This document shows positions 9,093 to 22,168 of a DNA stretch of 64,000 nucleotides, piece after piece (position 1 is the stretch's first letter; every line of letters begins with the position of its first letter). The notes beneath the pieces were generated by a model. It was given only the letters and a program-made list of their open reading frames with translations. It was not told the origin of the DNA and ran no database searches. Origin of the DNA: CAWCDJ01 sp963796675 (lineage in GTDB: Bacteria > Acidobacteriota > Terriglobia > Bryobacterales > Bryobacteraceae). The stretch is taken from the NCBI GenBank assembly GCA_963796675.1, contig CAWCMS010000020.1, positions 682,001 to 746,000 of the forward strand. Direction: 5' to 3'. A program made the translations under genes and the position numbers.

Positions 9093-11130
9093 TTACCGGA
9101 TTCCCTCGCTGCCGATGAAGTCGCGGAGCTGGTTATAGGCGCGGTGCGGGTTGTTCAGGCTCTTCGCCGAGCGGATCCAGCTCTCGTGGTACCAGCGGTC
9201 GAAGGGCGCGTATTCCCCGCGAGCGAACTCCGTTTCCAATTGTTCGAGCAGCGTTTGCGCCTCCAATACCGCTTGCCACATGCGGGCGGGGTCAGGTGCG
9301 CGCAACGCTTGCTCCAGCTTGAGCGCCGCGTGAGTCTGCCGGTGCGCGATGCGCAGGCCCAGGCCCGCGTCGATGGAGAGGAACCGCCGCTGCGCCAGGG
9401 GCATTTCGTTTTCGGCCTGCTCTTCGGCGGCCAGGGCGTCATCCAGGAGTTTCGCGCGCGACTGCAATTGCGCCGCCGCCTCCGTGCTGAATGCGGCGGG
9501 CATGTTGCCTGCCACCTTGTCATAGAGCCGGTCGATCAGGTTCTGAATGGCATCCATGGCCGACCATAGCGTATCCGGCTTATCGAGTAGAGCGAAGTAC
9601 TTCTGGTACACGGCCTCGGCGGCAGCAGGCCGGGAGAAATACTCACGCGACCACCAGGCGGTGTAGCGGGCGGCCGCGTCCGGCGTGTCGAAGATCGCCG
9701 GTGCGTTCCAGCAGATATCGGCGATCATCCGGGCGCCCATGACATAGTCGCGCAGTTCCGACACATTCACCAGCATGTACTCGGTGGCGCCCGCTTTGAC
9801 GATCTTCTGAAACTCACCGGCCACCACCGAGGGAGTCTCGGTGTGCGTCGTCTGCTTGCTCAGAGTTCCGCCCAAATATGCCAGGTGATAGTAGACGCCG
9901 TGCTTCCACTTGCCCAAAGAAGCCGGCAGGCCTCGCATGTGGCCGTCATTGTCGTCGGGCCAGATGATCATGACGTCTTCCGGGAGGTCGAAGGCGGCGG
10001 GATTGCTCTGGTACTCGGGCAGCATCTCGGAGTACATCGTGAAAGTCAGGAGCGGGTTTCTCGACCACGCTGCGAACCATCCTGACCTGCTCTCCGATGA
10101 CATCGCGGAAAGTGGCGGCCTTCTGTGCGCTTGTGGTTCCGGCCGGGAATGCGAAGGCGCGGTCAGAGGTGCCCCGCATACCAACCGGCCAGATGGCGTC
10201 GATGCCTTGGTTCTCGGTCAAGCCGCCACGCCAGAACCCCAGCATGCCCTCGCGGTTGGTGAACCAGTTATAGTCGGGCTTGACGCCGCGCTCGGCGGCC
10301 AGATGGAAAGTGGTGAGGCCGAAAGGATTCGAAAGCAGGATGTCGTAGTGGTGGGAGGTGTAGTAGAGGCCCCAATCGCTCGCCAGCTTCTGCACCTCGA
10401 AGCGGCGGTGCACTCGCGTGTACGGCGCGACCATGTTCATCCGCAGCCGGAGCGCCGTTTCGAAGAACCGCTTGTACCATTCGAGCGGCACGTCGCCCGT
10501 CTGAAGCGGGTAGCCGTTGGCGTCGAAGGGCCGCGGCAGCAGGTCCTCGTCATCGTGAAAGAAGCCGCGGTAGCGGAAGGTGGGCGGGGCCTGCGAGAAA
10601 TCGGTCCGCTTGAGGACCAGCGGGTCGTGATGCGCGGGCCGGTAGCCCGACCAGATGTAGATCGGATCGATGCCCAGCCGTTCCGACAACGTGTACGCGG
10701 CGAAGGCCGTTCCGCGCGAGTTGGAGCCTACCAGCCAGACGTCGTGACTGTCGGTGACCACGCGATAGCTTTCCCACCGGCCCTGCAGGGAGGCCGCGCG
10801 GATCGCAGCCGGGAGCGTTCCGCGGCCCACGGTAACGAGCCGGATGTGGACCTTGCCCGCGCCCGCGGTATTCACCATGGCCGGCTGATAGCCGCTGATC
10901 TTCGCGATATCCCCGGCGAGAAATGCGGCCGCCTGGTGGACGGCGGAGTTCTCCTCAGGGGCTACGACGATCTCGGCAACGCCATCTTTGGAAGCGAGGG
11001 TGACATCCCCGGCCGCCGCAGTTCCGTTCCGCACCCATGAGCCGCGGACGGTGCTGGTCCAAGGGGCACTCTGCGCGAGACCGGACACTGCCCAGAGGCA
11101 GAGAAGCGTACAAACGCGGCAAACTCTCAT
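9093..11130 (-). CDS. GH115-like secreted glycoside hydrolase (alpha-glucuronidase family), frameshifted
   Basis: Two overlapping frames encode successive parts of one protein. The first runs from 11130 and has a signal peptide (RVCRVCTLLCLWAVSGLAQ), then SNSRGTAFAAYTLSERLGIDPIYIWSG, YRGFFHDDEDLL and RLRMNMVAPYTR. The second frame continues with TMYSEMLPEYQSNP and MIIWPDDNDGHMRGLP. These blocks match the order in GH115 enzymes, which release glucuronic acid side chains from xylan. The frame changes near 10054-10059 in GGGTTT; removing one base gives a continuous 678-residue frame. That is shorter than many GH115 members, so the C-terminal module may be lacking. GGAGG before the ATG at 11130 sets the start. 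Confidence 0.75.
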
Positions 11131-11243
11131 CGGTGTCCTCCGGCCCAATAGTTCGAATTCACAACAAAGCAGATTCTAGCTCGAAAGCCAAGGAAATTTA
11201 ATAACCCCTCCCGGGTGAGTACGAGATCAGTCATCAGAGGAAT

Positions 11244-11852
11244 ATGGGCAGATCTACGGCTATTGGTTGCGGCGCGGTGCTACTGATCGCTCTGATCGTA
11301 GCCGCCACCACCGCCGGAACCTACAACCGCCTGGTTCAACTCGATCAGGCCACGCAGGCGCAATGGGCGCAGGTGCAGAATACGTACCAGCGGCGCGCGG
11401 ACCTGGTGCCGAACCTGGTGGCGACTGTGAAGGGCGCCGCGAATTTCGAGAAGAGCACGATGGTCGAGGTGACCGAGGCGCGCGCCCGCGTAAACCAGGT
11501 GACGCCCGCCGCAATGGCGGAGGTCCTGAAAGACCCCGCGGCCTTCCAGCGTTACCAGCAGGCCCAGCAGGGGTTGGGCGCGGCTCTCTCGCACCTGTTC
11601 GCCGTCGCAGAGAACTATCCGAACCTGAAGGCGACCTCCAACTTCCGCGACCTGCAATCCCAACTCGAAGGCACGGAGAACCGCATCGCGGTGGAGCGGC
11701 AGAGGTACAACGAAGCGGCCCAGGCGTTCAACACCGCCCGCAACCGGTTTCCGACGGTGGTGATCGCAGGCTTCTTCGGCGGCCGGTTCGCACCCAAGCC
11801 TTATTTCGCAGCGGAACCCGCCAGCCAGAAAGCGCCACAGGTGACGTTCTAA
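11244..11852 (+). CDS. lemA: LemA family protein
   Basis: The 202-residue product has one N-terminal membrane helix (GCGAVLLIALIVAATTAGTYN). It is followed by the LemA helical bundle with the hallmark motifs AQWAQVQNTYQRRADLVPNLVATVKG and LSHLFAVAENYPNLKA. The N-terminus is predicted outside and the function of the family remains unclear. It heads a three-gene operon with two TPM-domain genes, a linkage seen in many bacteria. GAGG lies just before the ATG. Confidence 0.92.
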   Translation: MGRSTAIGCGAVLLIALIVAATTAGTYNRLVQLDQATQAQWAQVQNTYQRRADLVPNLVATVKGAANFEKSTMVEVTEARARVNQVTPAAMAEVLKDPAAFQRYQQAQQGLGAALSHLFAVAENYPNLKATSNFRDLQSQLEGTENRIAVERQRYNEAAQAFNTARNRFPTVVIAGFFGGRFAPKPYFAAEPASQKAPQVTF

Positions 11853-12587
11853 TTGGGTTTGCGCCGGATCCGGATCTTCGCGGCCATTCTGGCTTGGGCG
11901 GCAATCCTGCACGCGGCGGAAACGCCGATTCCACAGTCTCCCACCGAGTGGGTCACGGACACCGCGAACTTCCTTTCGCCGGAAACAGTCCGCACCTTGA
12001 ATGCCCGCCTTGCGGCTTACGAACAAAGGACCGGCCATCAGTTGATCGTGTACGTCGCACCCACGACGGGCGATACGCCGCTCGAAGACTGGACGGTGCG
12101 GGCGTTCGCGAAATGGAAAGTCGGTCGTAAGGGGCTGGATGACGGGCTGGCGATCTTTCTCTTTCCCCAGGATCGGAAGGTTCGGATCGAGGTCGGCTAT
12201 GGGCTGGAGCCGATCGTAACGGATGCGATCGCATCGCGCGTGATCAACGAAGTGATGGTTCCCCAGATCCGCGCGGGGCAGCCGGATGCAGCAGTCACCA
12301 CGGCAGTCGACACGCTGACCAAAGTGATCGACAGGCAGCCGGGTGAGTTCCCGCCTCCCCAACCCCACGGAGAGGTCACGCCATCGAGCCCGGTCGCCTC
12401 GATGTTCTGGGGTATCGTCGGGATACTCATCCTGGGTTTCTTCATCACGCACCCGAGACTGGCGCTCTACCTTCTGGTGAGCATTATGTCCGGAGGCGGC
12501 GGCACCTTCCGCGGCGGCGGGGGCGGAGGCGGGTTCGGAGGAGCCGGGGGCCGTTCCGGCGGCGGAGGAGCGAGCGGGTCATGGTAA
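11853..12587 (+). CDS. TPM domain protein (YgcG family), secreted and membrane-anchored
   Basis: The product starts at a TTG directly abutting the lemA stop (a second TTG two codons later is possible). It has a signal peptide, then a TPM domain (residues about 30-160: WVTDTANFLSPETVRTLN, QLIVYVAPTT, KGLDDGLAIFLF, RKVRIEVGYGLE). A transmembrane helix follows near 185-210. The tail is very glycine-rich and ends GGGGASGSW. This layout matches YgcG/TPM proteins linked to LemA. A phosphatase role has been proposed for some TPM domains but cannot be confirmed here. Confidence 0.88.
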   Translation: MGLRRIRIFAAILAWAAILHAAETPIPQSPTEWVTDTANFLSPETVRTLNARLAAYEQRTGHQLIVYVAPTTGDTPLEDWTVRAFAKWKVGRKGLDDGLAIFLFPQDRKVRIEVGYGLEPIVTDAIASRVINEVMVPQIRAGQPDAAVTTAVDTLTKVIDRQPGEFPPPQPHGEVTPSSPVASMFWGIVGILILGFFITHPRLALYLLVSIMSGGGGTFRGGGGGGGFGGAGGRSGGGGASGSW

Positions 12588-13006
12588 AGGTCGATAAGAC
12601 TCGGATCCGGCGAGCGATCGAGGCCGAGGAGAGGAGGACATCGGGCGAGATATGCGTCGCGCTCTCGCCGCTATTTTGGGGCAATGTTTGGAAGGAGGCC
12701 GAGCGCGCATTCGAACGGCTGCGATTGAACGCGACCAGAGAACGCAATGGCGTGTTGATCTTCGTGGTGCCCTCGCGTCATCGCTTCGTCGTGTTAGGCG
12801 ACCGCGGCATTCACGAGAAAGTAGGACAGGAGTTCTGGCATCGCATCGCGAGTCTCCTCTCCGAAAAACTGCGCGAAGGCGACTTCACCGGTGCCATCGT
12901 GGCGGGCGTTGAAGCTGTCGGCGAAGGGCTGGCCGAACACTTTCCTCACCGCCGCGACGACACGAATGAGCTTCCCGACGTGATCGACGAACGGCCGCGG
13001 AATTGA
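12581..13006 (+). CDS. Second TPM domain protein, cytoplasmic type
   Basis: The ATG at 12581 overlaps the preceding gene's stop by 7 bp, so translation is coupled. The 141-residue product has a compact TPM-like domain (RRAIEAEERRTSGEICVAL, GVLIFVVPSRHRFVVLGDRGIHEKVG) and no signal peptide. It is the third member of the LemA-TPM-TPM operon and reaches a hairpin at 13017-13038. Confidence 0.85.
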   Translation: MVKVDKTRIRRAIEAEERRTSGEICVALSPLFWGNVWKEAERAFERLRLNATRERNGVLIFVVPSRHRFVVLGDRGIHEKVGQEFWHRIASLLSEKLREGDFTGAIVAGVEAVGEGLAEHFPHRRDDTNELPDVIDERPRN

Positions 13007-13016
13007 AGACAAAGTC

Positions 13017-13038
13017 GCGCAGGCCCGGAGGCCCGCGC
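13017..13038. terminator. Hairpin between convergent genes
   Basis: GCGCaGGCC (13017-13025) can pair with GGCCcGCGC (13030-13038) around a 4-base loop, with one mismatch. It lies between the stops of the TPM operon and the activase gene, so it may end both transcripts. There is no clear T-tract. Confidence 0.45.
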
Positions 13039-13049
13039 CACTTTGGATG

Positions 13050-16610
<3,561 letters not shown>

Positions 16611-16614
16611 GGGA

Positions 16615-18352
16615 TTAAGCAAGCGAAGCGATGTGATAGACGAAATTGGCCGCGCCGCCGACTACGCCCTTGGTGTGGGGCACATGGTACAGGGGCAGTT
16701 TCGATTCGGGGTGAGCGGCTACCCAGGCACGGCATTGTTCGAGCGTCAGGCCGGTCTTTTCGAGTGCTTCCGCGAATTCCTTCTTGGCCTTGTTCTTGGC
16801 TTCGCCGAGCGCCATCTGCACGCGGCTGTGGGCGTTGATTTCGCCTTCGCCGGAGGTTTCGACGGGCAGATAGATCATGTCCTTGTAATTGGACACGACG
16901 GCCGACTGGGCGCCATCGGACTGCGTGGAAGGCATGCAGCCGAAGGGCTTCACCGAGAGCACCATGTGGGCGAGGTCTTTGTTCGAGTAATAGATATTCT
17001 TCGCGACTTCGAGGTGGCCTTCACCGCCGCCCGCGCGCGAGTTATAGAAGGGGTGGCCGAGGCGTTGTAACTCGTACTGGTCCGGCTAAGTGGTGTGCAA
17101 TGCCCCCCAGAGCATTGACGATCTTGTGATATTCGCTCTTGAAGATCGCCTCGGCCAATTTCAGCTTCGCAACCTTCTGGCGGAAGCCGAACTCGATTTT
17201 GGCGCGCGTGCCCAGCTTCCACAGCGGAGGCATGGTGGCGCCTTCTTCCAATCCTTTGAAATCTTTATACTTCTGCACCACCTGGTGGATCATGTACATG
17301 ATCCAGGTGCCGATGGGCTCCACCAGCACCTGCGCGCCTTCGCGCTCCAGGAACCTGAACATATTGAAGTTGCCGTCGCCCTCGGTGGTCTGCGCCCAGA
17401 ATTCGCCGGTGATCTTAACGATGGGCTTCACGCGCAGGCGATCGATTTCGATCGCGTTAAAGCGGTCGCGGCAGGTTTCGAGCGCCGGCACATACTCGTC
17501 GCCCTTCACCTGGTTGACGAACTTACCGATGTATTCGGCGGTATCGGAGAAGCCGCCCAGGTACTTGGACAAGTTGCTATCGAGCTTCCACGGCTGCTTC
17601 TTGCGGAAGACCTCGTGGAGGTAGTCCATGCCCTCGTCGAGAATACGGTCGGTCTCGCCCGGGCTCGCTTCATAGGGGCGGATGGCATAGGCCACTTCGT
17701 TCATCACGTCGCCGCAGTTGAGCGCGTTGAGAATCCCCAGGAAGAAGTCGAGATTCATCTCGAGCCCGGCTTCGGCGTCGGACTGGCTGAGGCCACCGGA
17801 CTGCTGGAAGAGCAGCACGCGGAAGCCGTCAAAGCCGGAGTTACGCAAAGCCAGGCGGTATTCGGCCTCATACATCCCAAAGCGGCAGGGGCCACAGGCG
17901 CCCGCCGTAAAGAAGACGTAGCCGTCGATGATTTCCTGTTTTGTCAGCCCTTGTTCTTCAAGGGTTTGTAGATATTGAACCAGGTTGCCGACGGTGAAAT
18001 AGGTCGGGTTGCACTGGCCGTTGTTACCGTATTCCTTGCCCGTCTGGAAAGCTTTGACGTTGGGTGTGGGAACGGCTTCGGCGCGATAGCCGAGTCCTTC
18101 CAGAGCACCGTGAACCAGCTTCTCGTGCTTCCAGGTGAGGCCGCCGAAGAGCAGCGTGGTGTGTCCTCGCTGTTCCCGTGTGAACGGCTTTTCCGTCGGC
18201 CGCTTAAAGTGGTGGACATCGGGCTTATTCAGTCCGGCTTCCCGCTCCAGGCGGGCCCGTTCTTCGGCAAGACGTTGCTGAATCACGTCTTCGATGGAAG
18301 AACCGATTTGGACCAGAGAGGCAGGCTTTGGATCGACAGTCTGAGTGCTCAT
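16615..18352 (-). CDS. 2-hydroxyacyl-CoA dehydratase/activase-associated protein (COG3581-like), frameshifted
   Basis: GGAAGGAAG precedes the ATG at 18352. The first frame gives a COG3581-like protein (HTTLLFGGLTWKHEKLV, GNNGQCNPTYFTVGNLVQYL, FFTAGACGPCRFGMY, LFQQSGGLSQ). It ends early at 17042, but the family continues in another frame with QYELQRLGHPFYNS, GGGEGHLEVAKN, SVKPFGCMPSTQSDG and PVETSGEGEINAHSRVQ. Removing one base of CCGG at 17082-17085 joins them as ...HHLADQYELQ..., giving 578 residues. Conserved cysteines suggest an iron-sulfur cluster. It lies directly upstream of the giant activase and the two probably act as a complex. No classical HgdA/B subunit is seen. Confidence 0.82.
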
Positions 18353-18595
18353 AGAGTGCTTCCTTCCCAGTTTGAGGGTATCTTGGCGCTTTAACCAATT
18401 GAAAGAAATAGGATTTCATTGAACGGCGACTATCCCGGCGGAATGGGGGAATTGGGCGGGTGAGCGGCAGCCGAATTCCCCCGATTGGGGAAACCGGGGA
18501 TCGGGTGGAAACGGGAACGGCCGTGAGAGTTCGCACGTTCGGCGGGGAAAGTTCGGGTCGCGGGGACACGGCCGTTGCGAAGGCTGACACGCCGG
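18353..18595. other. Intergenic stretch without a gene
   Basis: This 243-bp GC-rich spacer separates the activase pair from the end of the PEP-CTERM gene. It should hold the promoter of the minus-strand activase operon. I see no convincing -35/-10 pair, hairpin or small reading frame with a ribosome-binding site. Confidence 0.4.
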
Positions 18596-19459
18596 CTATC
18601 TGGCGCGGCGCCGGATCCACAGGAATGCCAGGGCTCCGCCAGCGAGGGCGAACGTACCGGGCTCGGGCACGCCCGGAAGAGCGGGCTGGCCAAGAAAGGC
18701 GATACCCGACACCTGCCCGAAACCGACGCCGCTGCCCACCGGGGTCGCTACGCCGGTGCTCGTGTTGATACGGTACAGATACGAATCGGAGAAGTTCGAG
18801 AGCACGGCGTACATCGTCGTGCCGCTGTAGGCCATGCCACCGAGGCCATACAGCCCGAATCCCGTGTTCGGGTCCATGGTGGTCAGCCCGGTGGATCCGA
18901 CCGCCGTGGTGCTCCCGTTCGCGGGATTGATTGAGTCAAGCCCGGCGCCGCCCTGCTCCAGACCGAAGAGGAGTCCGCCGGCACCGAACGCGATGCCGTC
19001 GAATTGCAACGTGGTCCCGACTACGCTGGCGGAGCCCGAAGTGTAAGAGTAGAGCGTGCCGCTGGTGGGATCGAAGCTACCGTCGGAGAGAGTCGTGCTC
19101 GCGAACAGCCATTGGCTGCCCGTTGAATCGTAAGTGATGTCGCCTTCACCGACGAGAACGTTAATTCCGACGGACGTCAGCGCCGATACAGCGGCGGTAA
19201 CCGGATCGATCTGGCGCAGGCCGTTACTGTTACTGTCGCTGCTATCGAACACGTACAGGTTGCCGCCATTCGCGGCAATCCCGATAGCGTTCATCGCAAT
19301 TCCCGGCGTGCCGATCAAAGTTCCAATACCGGTAGTAACATCGATCGAAATCAAATTGTCATCGTTGGTGATGCCATAGAGTACCTGCGAAGCATGGGCG
19401 GCAGTTGCGGCAAAAGAAATAACTAAGGTTAGTAACCCGAACCTAAGACCAGTTTTCAC
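18596..19459 (-). CDS. PEP-CTERM sorting domain protein with beta-propeller-like repeats
   Basis: The start is a GTG at 19459 with TGGAGG seven bases upstream; a longer frame from 19507 lacks this. The 287-residue product has a signal peptide (FGLLTLVISFAATAAHA) and then repeats of the type LYGITNDDNLISID / NLYVFDSS / LYSYTSGSA / LYRINTSTGVAT. This suggests a propeller like DUF4394 proteins. It ends with a textbook PEP-CTERM tail: VPEPGTFALAGG, a hydrophobic stretch, then RRRAR. Such tails are processed by exosortase in bacteria that make exopolysaccharide; no exosortase lies in the window. Confidence 0.88.
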   Translation of the reverse strand: MKTGLRFGLLTLVISFAATAAHASQVLYGITNDDNLISIDVTTGIGTLIGTPGIAMNAIGIAANGGNLYVFDSSDSNSNGLRQIDPVTAAVSALTSVGINVLVGEGDITYDSTGSQWLFASTTLSDGSFDPTSGTLYSYTSGSASVVGTTLQFDGIAFGAGGLLFGLEQGGAGLDSINPANGSTTAVGSTGLTTMDPNTGFGLYGLGGMAYSGTTMYAVLSNFSDSYLYRINTSTGVATPVGSGVGFGQVSGIAFLGQPALPGVPEPGTFALAGGALAFLWIRRRAR

Positions 19460-19606
19460 AGGAAACCTCCACGGTTGAGCATACAGGTGGGTGAAGCATG
19501 CCGTCAATCAAAAAGCATCATTGACAGGACTACTATACGATCCGTATACTCTGACTGCTGGAATTCGCCCCGCGGTTATTCCGCTTAGGAGGAGGGGACA
19601 GGCGAG

Positions 19607-20716
19607 ATGTCGAATGCGAACAGGCCCGTTCACCGGCGATCCATCTTACGATTGGGTTTGCAGGCCACGGCCGCGGGAATCGCGGCTTCCGTAACCTGGC
19701 CGGCACGGGCCGCTTCCGCGGACCGAGCGCTGGTCTACATTTACCTCTCAGGCGGCAATGACAGTAACAACATGATCGTGCCGCTTGCGGACTACGCATC
19801 TTACTCCGCGGCACGCGCGGACCTGGCAATTCCGAAGGACCAATTACTCCCTGTTACCGCTGGCGGATCGCAAGCGGAATTCGGACTTCATCCCGCGATG
19901 GCGGAGTTGGCGGATCTTTTTCGGACCGGCGTGCTGGCGGTCGTTACGAATACCGGGACTTCCGGAGTTGTGCCTCAAGATCACTCCGACCCTTTGATGA
20001 CCTATCTTCCGGGCGGGTACATGGCGCCGCGCTGGTCCGTGCAGTGGAGCCGGCAGCCCGTTACCGGATTCGACGGCGTTTCCACCGGCTCCGGCGCCGT
20101 GGTGATGATGTCGCGCAACGGCGGAGCGACGATCAACCGGCAGCACGTTTCGCGGGCTGCGAAGGCCGCGGGCGCCTGGAAGAGCGTATTTCCAGACTCG
20201 GCGCTAGGTACACAACTGCGGCAGGTGGCAGGCAGTATCTCGGCCAGCGGAAGTGCCGGCCAGCGGGTCTATATGGTGAATGCCGCCGGCTTCGACACGC
20301 ACTCCCACCAATTGGACCAACAGCGTGAGCTGCTAGGCGATTTGAGCGCGTCGATGGCCGCGTTCTACAGAGTGACGAAACAGATGGGAATCGATGACCG
20401 CGTCGTCACCCTCACCGACACCGAGTTCAACCGGGCGCTGGCACCGAACGGCGCGGGCGGAACCGACCATGGATGGGGCGGACATCAACTGGTTCTGGGC
20501 GGATCGGTGCTTGGCGGGCAGGTGCACGGAGCATTTCCCGCGCTGAAGCCGGGAGGCCCGCAGGATGCCACCGGCGCCGGAGTCTGGACGCCTTCGGTTA
20601 GCCGCAGTGCCTACCTGGCCGTGGCGGCGGCGTGGCTCGGCCTCGATTCCACCGAAACCTTGCGTCTGTTGCCGGGCAGCAATTCCGGCAGCCGGGCACC
20701 GGAGTTTCTGGCGTGA
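19607..20716 (+). CDS. DUF1501 domain protein with Tat signal
   Basis: GGAGGAGGGG lies upstream of the ATG. The 369-residue product starts with a twin-arginine signal (HRRSILRLGLQATAAG, about 9-24). The DUF1501 body follows: VYIYLSGGNDSNNMIVPL, FGLHPAMAELADLF, NTGTSG, QDHSDPLMTY, GFDTHSHQLDQQRELLGDL, and GGTDHGWGGHQLVLGGSV. DUF1501 proteins belong to an alkaline-phosphatase/sulfatase-like superfamily fold and are exported folded. Substrate unknown. It overlaps the next gene as GTGA and heads the operon up to 22168. Confidence 0.92.
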   Translation: MSNANRPVHRRSILRLGLQATAAGIAASVTWPARAASADRALVYIYLSGGNDSNNMIVPLADYASYSAARADLAIPKDQLLPVTAGGSQAEFGLHPAMAELADLFRTGVLAVVTNTGTSGVVPQDHSDPLMTYLPGGYMAPRWSVQWSRQPVTGFDGVSTGSGAVVMMSRNGGATINRQHVSRAAKAAGAWKSVFPDSALGTQLRQVAGSISASGSAGQRVYMVNAAGFDTHSHQLDQQRELLGDLSASMAAFYRVTKQMGIDDRVVTLTDTEFNRALAPNGAGGTDHGWGGHQLVLGGSVLGGQVHGAFPALKPGGPQDATGAGVWTPSVSRSAYLAVAAAWLGLDSTETLRLLPGSNSGSRAPEFLA

Positions 20717-21093
20717 GTGAAGCCGTAGCGCAGGGCCGAAAAGTAACCATCGAGACCGCGGAGGCCTCGGATTTCGAAAATTGCGTCGGGCAGAAATTCG
20801 TCTTCCGGATGACTCCGGAAGGCACCGGCGAGGCCACGGAAACGGCTGAGCTGGAACTGTTGCAGGTGACCCGGATGGACGAACGCCCGCAAGGATTGAC
20901 GGTGCGCGGCGTGCCGATTCGCAGTAAACCGTTCTCGATTCTATTTCGAAGCGCGACGCATTATCCGCGCCTGGGATTCGCCATGGCGGCGCTCGACCAT
21001 CCGGGCTTCGCCGGCTTCGAATTGCTATTGGCCTGCGTGACACCCCTGATGGAAGAACCGGGGGCGTTCTACTACCAGGCGATTTTTAACTAA
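20713..21093 (+). CDS. DUF6916-like small protein
   Basis: The GTG at 20713 overlaps the DUF1501 stop (GTGA), indicating translational coupling; longer in-frame starts run inside the upstream gene. The 126-residue product has a beta-rich core (FENCVGQKFVFRM, ETAELELLQVTRM) and the tail PFSILFRSATHYP...GFELLLACVTPLM, resembling DUF6916. Proteins of this type are often found beside phage-tail-collar proteins. No signal peptide is visible. Function unknown. Confidence 0.75.
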   Translation: MSEAVAQGRKVTIETAEASDFENCVGQKFVFRMTPEGTGEATETAELELLQVTRMDERPQGLTVRGVPIRSKPFSILFRSATHYPRLGFAMAALDHPGFAGFELLLACVTPLMEEPGAFYYQAIFN

Positions 21094-21107
21094 GGGAGGA
21101 AAGGCAA

Positions 21108-21632
21108 GTGGCACAACCATTTCTCGGTCAAATCATGATCGCGGCCTTTAATTTCGCACCGCAAGGATGGGCGTTCTGTAACGGCCAGATCTTATCGATC
21201 CAGCAAAATACAGCGCTGTTTTCGTTGCTGGGAACTACTTATGGCGGGGACGGCCAGATCACCTTTGCGCTGCCGAATCTGCAGTCGCGCATGCCGATTC
21301 ATTTCGGACAGGGTCCCGGGTTGACGTCTTACGTAATGGGTGAGGCCACCGGTACGGAGAACAGGGCGCTGCTCATAACGAATCTCCCTCCGCACAATCA
21401 TCAGCTTGGAGCCGTCTCAGGCAAAGGCAACAAACCGTCACCGGCGGGAAGCCTGCCCGCAGCGGATGCGGCCGGGATTACTGCCGAGTACTCGAATGCC
21501 GCCGCGAACACCACGATGAATTCAAACATGGTCTCCGTAGTCGGTAACGGACAGCCGTTTTCGATCATCCCCCCGGTGTTGACAATGAATTTCGTGATCG
21601 CGCTCGTGGGGATCTTTCCATCGCGCAGCTGA
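21108..21632 (+). CDS. Phage tail collar domain protein (microcystin-dependent-protein type)
   Basis: AAGGGAGGAAAG precedes the GTG start. The 174-residue product begins with the collar signature FLGQIMIAAFNFAPQGWAFC, then NGQILSIQQNTALFSLLGTTYGG and FALPNLQSRMPIHFGQGPG. LPPHNHQLG and the C-terminal MNFVIALVGIFPS complete the pattern. Related proteins occur in free-standing operons outside prophages, including MdpB-type proteins. No structural phage genes surround it, so it is probably not a prophage remnant. Role unknown; a surface or fibre function is an inference. Confidence 0.9.
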   Translation: MAQPFLGQIMIAAFNFAPQGWAFCNGQILSIQQNTALFSLLGTTYGGDGQITFALPNLQSRMPIHFGQGPGLTSYVMGEATGTENRALLITNLPPHNHQLGAVSGKGNKPSPAGSLPAADAAGITAEYSNAAANTTMNSNMVSVVGNGQPFSIIPPVLTMNFVIALVGIFPSRS

Positions 21633-22168
21633 TGGCGGAAGACGATGGCGTTCAGTTACGGCCGGTGACGGAACAGGACCGGCCGTTTCTGGAGCAGGTC
21701 TACTGCACTACGCGGGAACACGAGATGGCCCTCGTGCCGTGGACCGACGAGCACAAGCGGGCGTTTCTGCAGCAGCAGTTCGACGCGCAGTGGGTCTACT
21801 ACAACATTCAGTACGCGTCGGGCGTTCACTCCCTCATCCTCGCCAATGGGACGCCGGCAGGACGGGTATTCATCGAGCGCCAACCATCCGAAATCCTGAT
21901 CGTCGACATCGCCTTGTTGCCGGAGTTCCGCAATAGCGGCCTGGGGGCGCGGGTGATCCAACCGATCCTGGCCGAGGCCGCGAGCGAAGGTAAAGCGGTG
22001 ACGGGACTCGTCGAACGCTGGAACCCGGCATGCCGCTTCTGGCACCGGATGGGATTCCGTCTCCTGCCCCAGGACGAACTGTATCACCGGATCGAGTGGC
22101 GCGTCAGCGTACCGGCGGCAGATCCATCACCGGATTTTTCGAGAAGAAACCCCACGGAACCAGCTTGA
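21632..22168 (+). CDS. GNAT family N-acetyltransferase
   Basis: The ATG shares one base with the stop of the collar gene (TGATG). The 178-residue product shows GNAT features: an N-terminal LRPVTEQDRPFLEQVY, a central beta strand ILIVDIALLPEFRNSGLGARVIQ carrying an acetyl-CoA loop, and VERWNPACRFWHRMGFRLLPQDELY at the end. Acceptor unknown. Its 3' end overlaps the convergent amine oxidase gene by 65 bp. It closes the DUF1501 operon. Confidence 0.85.
   Translation: MAEDDGVQLRPVTEQDRPFLEQVYCTTREHEMALVPWTDEHKRAFLQQQFDAQWVYYNIQYASGVHSLILANGTPAGRVFIERQPSEILIVDIALLPEFRNSGLGARVIQPILAEAASEGKAVTGLVERWNPACRFWHRMGFRLLPQDELYHRIEWRVSVPAADPSPDFSRRNPTEPA

Noticed and set aside
21108..21632. Prophage remnant suggested by the tail collar protein
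   Set aside because: No capsid, terminase, integrase, lysis or other tail genes flank it; the neighbours are DUF1501, DUF6916 and GNAT in a tight operon.
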